DNA of 64,000 bases, taken from assembly GCF_014217835.1 (NCBI RefSeq), contig NZ_CP055263.1, positions 1,439,001-1,503,000 of the forward strand, in the 5' to 3' direction. Made by a program: the position numbers and the translations under genes. Below the pieces are notes generated by a model. It made no database searches and had not been told where the DNA came from. It saw only the letters and a list, made by a program, of their open reading frames with translations. This document shows, piece after piece, positions 14,814 to 24,155 of the stretch; the stretch's first letter is position 1, and every line of letters starts with the position of its first letter. The DNA comes from Metabacillus sp. KUDC1714. Lineage in GTDB: Bacteria; Bacillota; Bacilli; Bacillales; Bacillaceae.

Positions 14814-16181
14814 ATGAGTGAGATCGTTACTACAATTTCATCTTCCTTAAAACAATATTCTACTTTTTTTAAGGAAGGAAGCGCCATTAGAAATCTATCC
14901 TTTTTTATCATGGGTGCCCTGCATCTTTCGAAAGGGCAGATTGTCAAGGGAAGTTTATTTTTATCGGCAGAGATTGGATTCATTTTATTTATGATACTTC
15001 AAGGGTTCAGTGCGATAGGTGGCTTGCTGACCCTGGGGACTGTTCAGCAGGGCTGGGTTATGGATCAGGAATTAGGGATCGAAGTCCTGGCGAAGGGCGA
15101 TAATTCAATGCTCATGCTCATCTATGGAATTATGGCGATTACCCTATGTATCCTGTTCATGTGCGTATATCATGCACATTTTAAAAGTATGAAATATATT
15201 TCAGAACTTGAGAAAAAAGGTATGGCAATTCCTAAGTTTAAAGATGATGTTAAATCACTATTGGATGATAAGTTCCATATTACCTTATTAAGTATACCGG
15301 TAATCGGTGTCATTGTCTTTACAGTAGTACCTTTGATTTACATGATTAGTATCGCCTTTACCAGCTTTGACCATAATCATTTGCCTCCAAAAAACTTGTT
15401 TGATTGGGTGGGGTTTGCAAACTTTTCCAATGTCTTGACTGGCAGAATGGCTGGCACTTTCTTTCCATTGCTTGGATGGACATTGACTTGGGCTTTTATG
15501 GCAACAGCTACCTCCTTTATTTTTGGCGTATTGTTAGCTCTTTTGATTAATAAAAAAGGGATAAAGGGAAAGGCTGTCTTCAGAACCCTGTTTGTGCTGA
15601 CCATGGCTGTACCGCAATTTGTATCTTTATTGATTATGCGTAATTTATTGCATGCTTCTGGTCCAGTAAATGTTTTTCTCGAAGAAATCGGCTTAATTTC
15701 GGCACCGATTCCATTTTTAACCGATGGGTTAATAGCAAAATTATCTGTTATTACAATCAATATGTGGATCGGTATTCCGGTCACGATGCTTGTCGCTACA
15801 GGAATATTGATGAATTTGCCAAGTGACCAAATAGAAGCAGCAAAAATCGACGGAGCGAATGGACTTCAGATCTTGAAGAGTATTACGTTCCCTCAAATCT
15901 TATTCGTCATGACTCCAAGTCTTATTCAGCAGTTTGTAGGGAATATCAACAACTTTAACGTAATCTACTTACTAACTGAGGGTGGCCCAGTAAACAGCAA
16001 TTATTATTCTGCTGGTGAAACGGACTTGCTGGTTACCTGGCTCTATAAGCTCACTATTGAAACCGCTGATTATAATATCGCTTCTGTAATCGGCATTATC
16101 ACATTTGTATTAAGTGCTGTGTTTTCTTTGTTAATTTATACTCGATCTAATTCTTTTAAGAAGGAGGATGGACTGGGATGA
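14814..16181 (+). CDS. mdxF: Maltodextrin ABC permease, MalF type
   Basis: This 455-residue membrane protein starts after GAGGGGGAGT. It has an N-terminal segment with extra membrane helices (about 20-130), then a MalF-type core with the permease EAA loop (EAAKIDGANGLQILKSITFP) that contacts the ATPase. MdxF of Bacillus has similar length. It overlaps the next gene by ATGA. Role: inner-membrane channel half for maltodextrin import. Confidence 0.9.
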   Translation: MSEIVTTISSSLKQYSTFFKEGSAIRNLSFFIMGALHLSKGQIVKGSLFLSAEIGFILFMILQGFSAIGGLLTLGTVQQGWVMDQELGIEVLAKGDNSMLMLIYGIMAITLCILFMCVYHAHFKSMKYISELEKKGMAIPKFKDDVKSLLDDKFHITLLSIPVIGVIVFTVVPLIYMISIAFTSFDHNHLPPKNLFDWVGFANFSNVLTGRMAGTFFPLLGWTLTWAFMATATSFIFGVLLALLINKKGIKGKAVFRTLFVLTMAVPQFVSLLIMRNLLHASGPVNVFLEEIGLISAPIPFLTDGLIAKLSVITINMWIGIPVTMLVATGILMNLPSDQIEAAKIDGANGLQILKSITFPQILFVMTPSLIQQFVGNINNFNVIYLLTEGGPVNSNYYSAGETDLLVTWLYKLTIETADYNIASVIGIITFVLSAVFSLLIYTRSNSFKKEDGLG

Positions 16182-17017
16182 AAAAAGGTACAATAAGCAA
16201 TTTCCTTTCTCATGGGTTGCTCATTTTCTTGGCTGCTATCTGGGTGTTTCCAATTATCTGGATTGTGTTGACTTCTTTTCGGGGAGAAGGTGGTATGTTT
16301 GTCCCGTATATTATCCCGAAAGAGTATACGCTGGATCACTATCGTTATCTATTCAATGGAAACAGCAACTTTCCATTCGTTAAATGGTTTATAAATACGT
16401 TCATTGTTTCCGTTATTACGTGTATTTTGAGTACCTTTTTAACTGTATCGATGGCCTATGTATTATCCAGATTGCAGTTCAAGATGCGAAAACCAATGAT
16501 GAAGGTTTCCTTGGTTCTTACAATGTTCCCTGCTTTCATGAGCATGATTGCCGTTTATTATTTGCTGAAGGCGGTCAACCTGACTCAAAGCCTGTTTGCA
16601 CTTATATTGGTATATTCTGCAGGTGCTGCCCTTAATTTCTTTATTGCAAAAGGGTTTTTCGATACGATTCCAAGAACACTTGATGAATCTGCCATGATTG
16701 ACGGTGCTTCAAAAGCAGAGATTTTCACGAAGATCACATTACCGCTGTCGAAACCAATTATTGTGTATACGGCACTGATGGCTTTCATGGCTCCTTGGAT
16801 GGATTTCATCTTTGCAAAAGTAATCATGGGAGACAATGTAGAAAAATATACAATTGCCATTGGCCTGTTCTCCATGATGACAAGGGAAAACGCAGATCAT
16901 TTATATATGGCTTTTACAGCAGGCTGTGTCCTGATTGCTATCCCGATAACTTTGTTATTCATCTATCTGCAAAAATACTATGTTGAAGGAATTACCAGTG
17001 GTTCGGTAAAAGGTTAA
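16178..17017 (+). CDS. mdxG: Maltodextrin ABC permease, MalG type
   Basis: This 279-residue protein has six predicted membrane helices and the EAA loop ESAMIDGASKAEIFTKITLP. It starts in the ATGA overlap with the preceding permease, indicating translational coupling. The C-terminus YLQKYYVEGITSGSVKG is typical of MalG/MdxG. It forms the channel with the MalF-type partner. Confidence 0.9.
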   Translation: MKKGTISNFLSHGLLIFLAAIWVFPIIWIVLTSFRGEGGMFVPYIIPKEYTLDHYRYLFNGNSNFPFVKWFINTFIVSVITCILSTFLTVSMAYVLSRLQFKMRKPMMKVSLVLTMFPAFMSMIAVYYLLKAVNLTQSLFALILVYSAGAALNFFIAKGFFDTIPRTLDESAMIDGASKAEIFTKITLPLSKPIIVYTALMAFMAPWMDFIFAKVIMGDNVEKYTIAIGLFSMMTRENADHLYMAFTAGCVLIAIPITLLFIYLQKYYVEGITSGSVKG

Positions 17018-17037
17018 AATACTGGAGGGTTATGAAA

Positions 17038-18708
17038 ATGGAACTAAAGAAATGGTGGAAAGAAGCAGTCGTTTATCAAATTTATCCTCGAAGTTTTATG
17101 GACAGCAATGGGGATGGGATTGGCGATTTGCAAGGAATTATTTCAAAGCTTAATTATCTTAAAGATCTTGGTATTGATGTTATTTGGATTTGTCCGATTT
17201 ACAAATCACCAAATGAAGATAATGGATACGATATTTCTGATTATCAAGACATCATGGCTGAATTTGGAACCATGGAGGATTTTGACTTACTCCTCGACGA
17301 AGCTCATAAACGGGGAATGAAAATTATTATGGACCTCGTAATCAACCATACGTCAGATGAACATCCGTGGTTTGTTGAATCCCGTTCCAGTAAAGACAAT
17401 CCAAAACGGAATTACTACATATGGGCAGACCCGAAAGAAGATGCTACAGAACCTAACAACTGGGAAAGTATTTTTGGCGGTTCAGCTTGGGAATACGACG
17501 AAAAAACAGGTCAATATTATATGCATATCTTTGCAACAGGGCAGCCTGATTTAAATTGGGAAAACCCAAAGGTCCGTCAAGAGTTGTATGCGATGGTGAA
17601 TTGGTGGCTTGATAAAGGAATTGATGGCTTTCGTATTGATGCTATCTCTCATATTAAAAAACGGCCGGGTTTCCTAGACATGCCAAATCCAGAGAATAAA
17701 CGGTATGTTCCTTCATTTGACGCTCATATGAACCAAGAAGGTATTCATGTTTTCTTGGAAGAATTCAAACAGGAAACACTTGATAAGTATGATGTTATGA
17801 CTGTGGGTGAAGCGAATGGTGTCACTATTGAGGATGCAGATTTGTGGATAGGAGAAGAAAAAGGGAAATTTAATATGGTGTTTCAATTTGGAGCATTTGA
17901 ACTTTGGGGAAAAAGTGCTGATAATGAAATTAACCTCCCAGCTTTTAAGGAATCGTTTACTGTTTGGCAAAAAGGACTTGAAGGCTCTGGGTGGAATGCT
18001 TTATTCCTAGAAAATCATGATGTCCCCCGTTCTGTCTCAACTTTTGGAAATGATTCGGATTATTGGGATCAATCCGCTAAAGCTCTTGCAACAATGTATC
18101 TCCTTATGAAAGGAACGCCGTTTATTTATCAGGGGCAAGAAATCGGGATGACGAATGTTCAGTTTGAGTCGATTGAAGACTATAATGACATTGCTATTAA
18201 AAATTTATATGAACTTGAAAAAGAAAACGGGAAAACTCATGATGAAATCATGGAGATTATTTGGAAACGTGGGCGTGATAATTCAAGAACTCCTATGCAG
18301 TGGAGCCAGGAATGGAATGCAGGATTTACGACCGGAACCCCGTGGCTCAAGCTTAATCCAAACTATAAACAGATTAATGTTGAAAATGCATTAAACGACC
18401 CAGATTCTCTTTACTTTTACTATAAGAAACTTATTCAAATGCGCAAGGATAACCCAACGCTTATATACGGTACTTATGATATTCTTCTCGCAAAACATGA
18501 GCAAATTTATGCTTACACAAGAACATTGAAAGATGAAACTATATTGATTCTGACAAATCTTTCTGATAAAGAAGCACGCTTTGACTTACCGGAAGATTTA
18601 ACCTATAACTCAAAGGAGTTACTAATTAGTAATTATAATAGTAACCAAAGTAAAGATATCCAAAAGACAATTTTAAAACCGTTTGAAGCGAGGGTTTATA
18701 AATTATAA
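17038..18708 (+). CDS. GH13 alpha-glucosidase, probably alpha-1,4 specific
   Basis: ATG 17038 is better spaced from GGAGG than ATG 17032; the protein then has 556 residues, the oligo-glucosidase length. GH13 regions are intact: DLVINH, GFRIDAISH with the nucleophile Asp near residue 200, TVGEANG with the acid Glu, and LENHDVPR. The residue after the nucleophile is Ala. Family knowledge links Val here to alpha-1,6 activity and Ala or Thr to alpha-1,4 activity, so a maltase-like enzyme acting on imported maltodextrins is predicted. It has no signal peptide and is the last gene of the LacI-controlled operon. Confidence 0.88.
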   Translation: MELKKWWKEAVVYQIYPRSFMDSNGDGIGDLQGIISKLNYLKDLGIDVIWICPIYKSPNEDNGYDISDYQDIMAEFGTMEDFDLLLDEAHKRGMKIIMDLVINHTSDEHPWFVESRSSKDNPKRNYYIWADPKEDATEPNNWESIFGGSAWEYDEKTGQYYMHIFATGQPDLNWENPKVRQELYAMVNWWLDKGIDGFRIDAISHIKKRPGFLDMPNPENKRYVPSFDAHMNQEGIHVFLEEFKQETLDKYDVMTVGEANGVTIEDADLWIGEEKGKFNMVFQFGAFELWGKSADNEINLPAFKESFTVWQKGLEGSGWNALFLENHDVPRSVSTFGNDSDYWDQSAKALATMYLLMKGTPFIYQGQEIGMTNVQFESIEDYNDIAIKNLYELEKENGKTHDEIMEIIWKRGRDNSRTPMQWSQEWNAGFTTGTPWLKLNPNYKQINVENALNDPDSLYFYYKKLIQMRKDNPTLIYGTYDILLAKHEQIYAYTRTLKDETILILTNLSDKEARFDLPEDLTYNSKELLISNYNSNQSKDIQKTILKPFEARVYKL

Positions 18709-18710
18709 GG

Positions 18711-18813
18711 GTGGGACGGGGGAACAGGTTTTTTGTCCCTCTGCAAACCTAAAAAAGGGACATGGTTCCTGTCCCTTTGTCCCCTCCCTTTGTCCCCTGG
18801 TGACAGGCACGCC
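18711..18813. repeat. REP-like doublet, family A, fused to a family B end
   Basis: From 18724 it shares about 60 bp, base for base, with the doublet at 12033-12094. It continues into CTGGTGACAGGCAC (18798-18811), the core of family B. It fills the gap between convergent genes. Confidence 0.8.
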
Positions 18814-18816
18814 AAA

Positions 18817-19743
18817 TTATTCCCAGTATATCCTATTGTTTAAGTTTCGCACACACCATTGATAATGTCCGTCATTACAATCTCTGGAATAGACATTTGC
18901 TGAAAAAACACTATATAACAAGACATAAAAATAGAGCTTTTCTCTTACTTCTTCACCTAGCGTCGTAACAATAATCTGAAGGTATCTATCCAATACATTT
19001 GCTTTTAATTCATCATACATATCAAACAACACCCATCCAATAGCAACATCAAATAGGTAATCACCAACCATTGTCATTAATCCGAAGTCGATTAAGCCCG
19101 TAATTTTACCTTCCCCATCGATTAGCAGATTCCCAGGATAATAGTCTCCATGAATTAATGTATAATCACCTTGATATTCAGATGATAAAAGAGTATGCAA
19201 TACAGTTAATTTTTCTTTGTAATTGACAACATCCTTTGAAAGAAACTTCTCAACCTCATTTTGTTTTTTCAACAGGTATTGTTTTAAAAATCCATGCCAA
19301 TCCTTCTTTTCCTCTGCGTGATTAGGATCGTCATGAAATAACTGGTATCCCTCAAATTTGGGGCTTAGTTTTACAGACCTCATTTCTAATTGTGCATCAA
19401 GACTCGATTCCATTATGGCGGTCATTTCGTCAAAGGAAAGCTTAGGCAATAGACGTTGCATATTCCCCCCCTGAATTCGTTTTTCAATCGTTACGACGAT
19501 ATCTCCTTCTTTATACATATCATACACATAGGGAAATGCATAACTGACAGCACTAGAATCAATTGATGCATAGAAGCGTTTTAACAGTTCCTGCTTCTTA
19601 AAACTGGACATATGATTATATAATTTAAACACTTTATCCTTGCCGTAAGAATAAACCTCAGCTTCCATTCCCCTACCTAAGAAATGCCCATCATTTATCT
19701 TGTACTTCCTTAACACCTTTGCTTTTTCAACAAAAGGAGACAT
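18817..19743 (-). CDS. Aminoglycoside-phosphotransferase-fold kinase
   Basis: The start is ATG 19743 behind GAGGTG; the longer frame from 19758 would begin inside that site. The 308 residues have the APH fold: nucleotide loop LGRGMEAEVY, catalytic LIHGDYYPGNLLI and metal-binding GLIDFG. Such proteins phosphorylate small molecules (antibiotics, sugars or amines). Sequence gives no clue to the substrate, and resistance should not be assumed. It lies beside another small P-loop kinase on the same strand, separated by a family B repeat. Confidence 0.8.
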   Translation of the reverse strand: MSPFVEKAKVLRKYKINDGHFLGRGMEAEVYSYGKDKVFKLYNHMSSFKKQELLKRFYASIDSSAVSYAFPYVYDMYKEGDIVVTIEKRIQGGNMQRLLPKLSFDEMTAIMESSLDAQLEMRSVKLSPKFEGYQLFHDDPNHAEEKKDWHGFLKQYLLKKQNEVEKFLSKDVVNYKEKLTVLHTLLSSEYQGDYTLIHGDYYPGNLLIDGEGKITGLIDFGLMTMVGDYLFDVAIGWVLFDMYDELKANVLDRYLQIIVTTLGEEVREKLYFYVLLYSVFSANVYSRDCNDGHYQWCVRNLNNRIYWE

Positions 19744-19824
19744 GTTAAAGCACCTCATTTATCCATCTAGAAAAATGCCCCTCTACCTAGGATAGAAAGG
19801 GCTTGCAAAAACTGCGAAATATTC

Positions 19825-19853
19825 GACAAACTTCGGGTGGTGACAGGCACCCC
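19825..19853 (+). repeat. REP-like element, family B
   Basis: TTCGACAAACTTCGGG continues into TGGTGACAGGCACCC. It ends a few bases before the stop codon of the minus-strand kinase gene at 19857. Confidence 0.75.
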
Positions 19854-19856
19854 AAA

Positions 19857-20354
19857 CTACGTCGTTAAAACAATCTCCTCCGCAACCTCATAAGGCTCCC
19901 TATCTGACGCATCTATTAAATAATGCCGGTGCAGGCTAGAAGATTCAAACTGATTCAACAGGAATAACGAGCGATCAATTAAGTGTGGATCTCCTCTTTT
20001 AACCAAACGTTCGTTTAATTTGGCCACATCTGCCCTTAATACTACATATTTAATTTGGACATTCAGATCTGAAAGTTGCTGAATAAACCATTCTATCTCA
20101 GTTTCAACGACATAATCAATGACGACATGATAGTCATACTGAACAAAATTCTTAGTTAAGGAGAGAATGTTGTTCCAATTTATTTCAAGGCGTTCTTCCC
20201 AAGATAGCTCAGAATCACGGACAATCATCTCATTGAGTAGATCCCCTTCAATTAAAACACTCCGCTCGATCATGCGTGCGACTTCCTTTGAAACAGTTGA
20301 TTTCCCGACTCCACAAGGGCCAGAAATCAGATAGATGTTCACCCTATTATCCAT
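19857..20354 (-). CDS. Small P-loop kinase of unknown substrate
   Basis: The likely start is ATG 20354 (MDNRVNIYLISGPCGVGKST), preceded by GGGGGAG. The 165-residue protein has Walker A GPCGVGKST, an ExD-type acceptor motif (LIEGDLLNE) and a lid-like RLVKRGDPHLIDRS. This is the layout of AAA_33 or shikimate/gluconate-kinase-like proteins. The substrate is unknown. It follows the GH2 gene by 33 nt on the same strand and may be expressed with it. Confidence 0.7.
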   Translation of the reverse strand: MDNRVNIYLISGPCGVGKSTVSKEVARMIERSVLIEGDLLNEMIVRDSELSWEERLEINWNNILSLTKNFVQYDYHVVIDYVVETEIEWFIQQLSDLNVQIKYVVLRADVAKLNERLVKRGDPHLIDRSLFLLNQFESSSLHRHYLIDASDREPYEVAEEIVLTT

Positions 20355-20387
20355 GTCTGTTCTCCCCCTCTCTTCCACAAAAGGAAG

Positions 20388-22886
20388 TTAGCTATTTATT
20401 GCAGATATTTTAAGTGTATCCCACGGAATGCTTTTCCCATCCGCTTGATTGATCGTAATTGTGACTGTGTTGTTTGGTAGTAAATCAAAGAAGTTATCAC
20501 TTATCACAGCCTTTTCAACGTCGATCTCAATCTTAACCATGCGTGCAAAAGCATTCGTTTCTATTTTCACTTCTTGTTTTTCTTCATCAACTTGAACAAA
20601 AAATTTAGCCTTTGGTAGGTTCAGGTCTTTGTGATCTCGGAAATAATAGTAGTTATCCTCTGTACGGTTGGTTTTCGAAGACAAAACAATGATAGATTGT
20701 GAAGGATCAACTCCACGTATTACATCCGCTTCGAAGAACGATGCCACACATGTCGCTTCATTTGCCTTAACCGATACAGATTGTTCAAAGGCATGTACTT
20801 TTTCACCAGTAAAATCATAGACTGCTAGCTCTACTACATCCTCATAGTCCTCAAGTCGGTCATTCACGACCCAAATATCGAGCTTTTCCCCTTGGTGATG
20901 GTCAATCGTTAAAAGGATTGGTGAAAAGAACTTTTTCGCATAATGATAAGATGCTTTTGGTAGCAGGTAATAATCGATGACAGACCAGCTTGTACCCGGC
21001 CAACAATCGTTTAGTTGCCAAAATAGTGCTCCACTTGTAGAAGGCTTGTTGCGACGATAATGCTCAATTCCATATTTTAAGCCCTCTGCTTGAGTTAGCA
21101 TCGAAAAATCAATATATTCCGCCAAATTCGTCGGAGCACCTGAATATCCTTCCATTAATAATATTCCTTTTGGATGGTGAATATCCTTGTTGCGATAGGC
21201 CATTTCTTCGCTTCCCCAGAAAAATTGGTTGGCAGGAATATTGGATTCTAGCGTATATCTATTCGAGGAAGCATGCATACCAAATTCACTCGCAAACTTG
21301 GTTGTATCCTCTTTAAAATGTTTAAATGATACACCATCAACACTATAGTCAACCTCTTGCGGCTGTCCGAAAAGACGAGGCTCCAGATTACCATGCCATA
21401 CTTGCCAGTTATGGCTATCACCTTGCTCACGTGAGTTATGATCATTCCCGCCAAATGGTGAGCTTGGCCAAAACAAACGTGTCGGATCAAGCTCCTCTAG
21501 AAGCTCAGGCATTAATTCATGATAAATCTTTTCCCCATAGAATGGATGTGTGATTTCACCAGATGAAAACAATGCTTCATAGAGCCAATCATTTTCATTA
21601 TTTCCACACCATATCGCAAGACAAGGATGATTCCTTAACCTTTTTACGACATGGATAATTTCTTCTCTAACATTATCCATAAAGTTTTTATTATAATCAG
21701 GATACAGCGCACAAGCGAACATAAAATCTTGCCATACCAACAGCCCAAGTCGGTTACATTCTTGATAAAAGACATCTTTTTCATAAATGCCTCCACCCCA
21801 GACACGAAGCATGTTCATATTGGCATTCTTCGCCATCTTAATGAGGTGACGGTAGCGTGAATCCGGGGCAGCACCAATAAAGCTGTCAATCGGAATCCAA
21901 TTCGCTCCCTTTGCAAACAACTTTACACCATTTAAAACAAAGGTAAAGCAATGATTACCCTGTTCATCCTTTTGAAGAACCTCAATTGTACGTATTCCAA
22001 CTTCCTCTTCCCGACGGTCAATTACTTCTCCATCTAGGTGTAACTGTACGGTTAATTGATACAAGTGCGGTGTCCCAAGGTCATGTGTCCACCAGAGCTT
22101 AGGATTGTTTATTTGTAAGGCCACTTTTGCTTTTTTCCCATTTACGGTTGCTTTCCCCACAAGCTGCTCGCTACCGTCTGAAAGGAAAACCTTGACTTCA
22201 AACTCCTTCGCCTTTCCATAGCCTTTCAGTTCGATATCTACCTCAACTGTTGCCTCGTTTTCCCCGATGTGGACGGTTTTGGCACAAATTGAGTCAAGCT
22301 TTGTATGGCGTCTTTTTTTGAGGTGAACATCCTTCCAAATCCCAACAGCGACCAATCGTGGTCCCCAGTCCCAGCCAAAGTGACTTTGAGCCTTACGTGT
22401 CCAAATTCTCTTTTTACTAAACCCAGACCAATAATATTGCAATTTCTCCTTTACACGCACATGAACGGGATCAAATTTTACTGCAAGGACATTCTCCCCT
22501 CGATTCAACTCACGGGTTACATCAAAAGTATGAGCCATAAACATATTCTCCGTTGAACCGATTTCAACTCCATTTAAATAAACCGTTGCATATGTATCAA
22601 GGCCCTCAAAGGTTAGCTCATATTGCTCGCCTTTTGCAATCTCCTCGTCAAATTGAAACGACGTTCTATACCACCAGACTTTTTCCTCCACCCATTGGCA
22701 TTTTTTATCGTTATGTCCGAAAAACGGATCCTCAATAATGTGGCGAGCAATCAAGGTAGAATGCACATCCCCAGGAACCTTTGCTTTCATCCAAAAATAA
22801 TCAATGTATTCTGGTGCGGCAACTTCAAGATCTCTTGCAGCCCCCACATCAAACGAATGAATTCTCCAACCGTCATTTATTTTCAA
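20388..22886 (-). CDS. Beta-mannosidase, glycoside hydrolase family 2
   Basis: The best start is TTG 22886 with GAGGTG six bases away, giving 832 residues; an upstream TTG at 22928 lacks such a site. A jelly-roll sugar-binding domain (about 45-200) is followed by Ig-like domains and a TIM barrel with acid/base Glu in WCGNNENDW and nucleophile Glu in FASEFGMH. The WDWGPRL motif typical of GH2 mannosidases is present. It releases mannose from beta-mannosides. There is no signal peptide, so it acts on imported oligosaccharides. It follows the GH130 gene but is separated by a large hairpin. Confidence 0.9.
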   Translation of the reverse strand: MKINDGWRIHSFDVGAARDLEVAAPEYIDYFWMKAKVPGDVHSTLIARHIIEDPFFGHNDKKCQWVEEKVWWYRTSFQFDEEIAKGEQYELTFEGLDTYATVYLNGVEIGSTENMFMAHTFDVTRELNRGENVLAVKFDPVHVRVKEKLQYYWSGFSKKRIWTRKAQSHFGWDWGPRLVAVGIWKDVHLKKRRHTKLDSICAKTVHIGENEATVEVDIELKGYGKAKEFEVKVFLSDGSEQLVGKATVNGKKAKVALQINNPKLWWTHDLGTPHLYQLTVQLHLDGEVIDRREEEVGIRTIEVLQKDEQGNHCFTFVLNGVKLFAKGANWIPIDSFIGAAPDSRYRHLIKMAKNANMNMLRVWGGGIYEKDVFYQECNRLGLLVWQDFMFACALYPDYNKNFMDNVREEIIHVVKRLRNHPCLAIWCGNNENDWLYEALFSSGEITHPFYGEKIYHELMPELLEELDPTRLFWPSSPFGGNDHNSREQGDSHNWQVWHGNLEPRLFGQPQEVDYSVDGVSFKHFKEDTTKFASEFGMHASSNRYTLESNIPANQFFWGSEEMAYRNKDIHHPKGILLMEGYSGAPTNLAEYIDFSMLTQAEGLKYGIEHYRRNKPSTSGALFWQLNDCWPGTSWSVIDYYLLPKASYHYAKKFFSPILLTIDHHQGEKLDIWVVNDRLEDYEDVVELAVYDFTGEKVHAFEQSVSVKANEATCVASFFEADVIRGVDPSQSIIVLSSKTNRTEDNYYYFRDHKDLNLPKAKFFVQVDEEKQEVKIETNAFARMVKIEIDVEKAVISDNFFDLLPNNTVTITINQADGKSIPWDTLKISAINS

Positions 22887-22960
22887 ATGACTCACCTCTT
22901 TCTCTTTTGGTAGAATGAATGCTTCCAAGTTTTCGTGAAATTAGTCATTTCGGCACCCAT

Positions 22961-23077
22961 CAAAAAAAGAGAGTGACTCAACCAATAGTTCAGACCATCC
23001 AACACACGATACAGCCCCTTCAATTGTTTGAAGGGAAGATCTTTTTTGGATGGGCCTGACCCTTTTGAGTCACCCTC
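22961..23077 (-). terminator. Three-tier hairpin between the GH130 and GH2 genes
   Basis: Three nested stems fold the whole gap: 22969-22981 with 23065-23077 (12 of 13 bp), TCAGACCATCCAA (22990-23002) with TTGGATGGGCCTGA (23046-23059), and CCCTTCAA (23016-23023) with TTGAAGGG (23028-23035). On the minus strand the outer stem ends in TTTTTTT. It resembles a Bacillus interspersed repeat and should at least partly terminate transcription before the mannosidase. Confidence 0.7.
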
Positions 23078-23086
23078 TGCTTATCC

Positions 23087-24145
23087 TTATAAATAAGTTA
23101 ATGAATCAAGGATTTCCTGAAGACTTAGTTCAGCACAAGCCATTGAAGTATCAGCGACTCCGTAATACATTTTTACAACATCGCCTTCTACGAGGGCTCC
23201 ACATGAAAAGACAACACCACCGAAAAAGCCTTCTTGCTCATAAGGAGCGTCTGGTTCTACTAATGGTCGTTCTGAACGGGCAATGACTTTTGTCGGGTCG
23301 TTCAGATCTAATAATACGGCGCCCATGCAGTAACGGTGGTCCTGACTTGCTCCATGATATAGCTCTAACCAGCCTTTATCTGTCTTAAATGGTACGGCAC
23401 CGCCGCCGATTCTGCCGTCATCCCATTTTCCAGGTCTTAACCCAATGAGGTGCTGATGGTTTCCCCAGTACAATAAGTTGTCTGATTCAGCAATCCAAAT
23501 TTCTGGAGAGCCATTGCTGTTTGGCACTGGACGATGAAGGGCATAGTATTTCCCATTTATTTTTTCAGGAAAAATTAACACATCCTTATTTTCAGGGGCA
23601 AAAATCATTCCATGCTGTGTAACCGTTTCAAAATCTTTCGTCGAAACCATTGATTCACCTACACCCATTGGTGACGCGACACTAAAGTAGATATAGTACA
23701 TATCACCGATTTGGGTAATTCGCGGGTCTTCAATCCCGAAGGTTTCGTGCCTATTTGATGGATAAACAAATGGTTTTTCATCAACTGTAAAATGACGGCC
23801 ATCCTTACTACGTGCTATACGCAGGTAAGAAAGTGACGTTAAATACGACCATTTTTGCTTTGATGTTTCCTTGATCACACGTGGATCAGATAGATCAAAC
23901 GCTGGATCATCCTTACGAAATTCATAAATGTCCAGTTCATTTGTTGTCGGATTATAAGCAGGTGCTTTTACGACATTCGGATCCGTACTAATTGGTCGTT
24001 CAGCAACACGTAGCAGCATAATTACTTCGTCCTGAAATTTCGCGATGCCCGCATTGAAAGCACCGATCACTTCAAAGCCTTCATGATATGGTGATACATC
24101 GTTTGGCGTAAGTAATGGATTTTGTTCATAGCGATAAATATTCAT
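23087..24145 (-). CDS. GH130 beta-mannosyl phosphorylase
   Basis: ATG 24145 (MNIYRYEQNPLLTPNDV) lies behind AAGGAG; the frame from 24166 adds seven unsupported residues. The 352 residues form a five-bladed propeller with GH130 signatures: GAFNAGIAKFQDEVIMLLRV, GIEDPRITQIGDMYYIYFS (the Asp is the likely general acid) and WDDGRIGGGAVP. GH130 enzymes cleave beta-mannosides with phosphate to give mannose 1-phosphate, which saves ATP. Which linkage is cut cannot be told from sequence alone. It is in an operon with DUF1861 and GH13. Confidence 0.88.
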   Translation of the reverse strand: MNIYRYEQNPLLTPNDVSPYHEGFEVIGAFNAGIAKFQDEVIMLLRVAERPISTDPNVVKAPAYNPTTNELDIYEFRKDDPAFDLSDPRVIKETSKQKWSYLTSLSYLRIARSKDGRHFTVDEKPFVYPSNRHETFGIEDPRITQIGDMYYIYFSVASPMGVGESMVSTKDFETVTQHGMIFAPENKDVLIFPEKINGKYYALHRPVPNSNGSPEIWIAESDNLLYWGNHQHLIGLRPGKWDDGRIGGGAVPFKTDKGWLELYHGASQDHRYCMGAVLLDLNDPTKVIARSERPLVEPDAPYEQEGFFGGVVFSCGALVEGDVVKMYYGVADTSMACAELSLQEILDSLTYL

Positions 24146-24155
24146 AATTAACTCC

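Noticed and set aside
18817..19743. Antibiotic resistance gene
   Set aside because: The APH fold alone does not define a drug substrate; the sequence matches no resistance enzyme I recognise.
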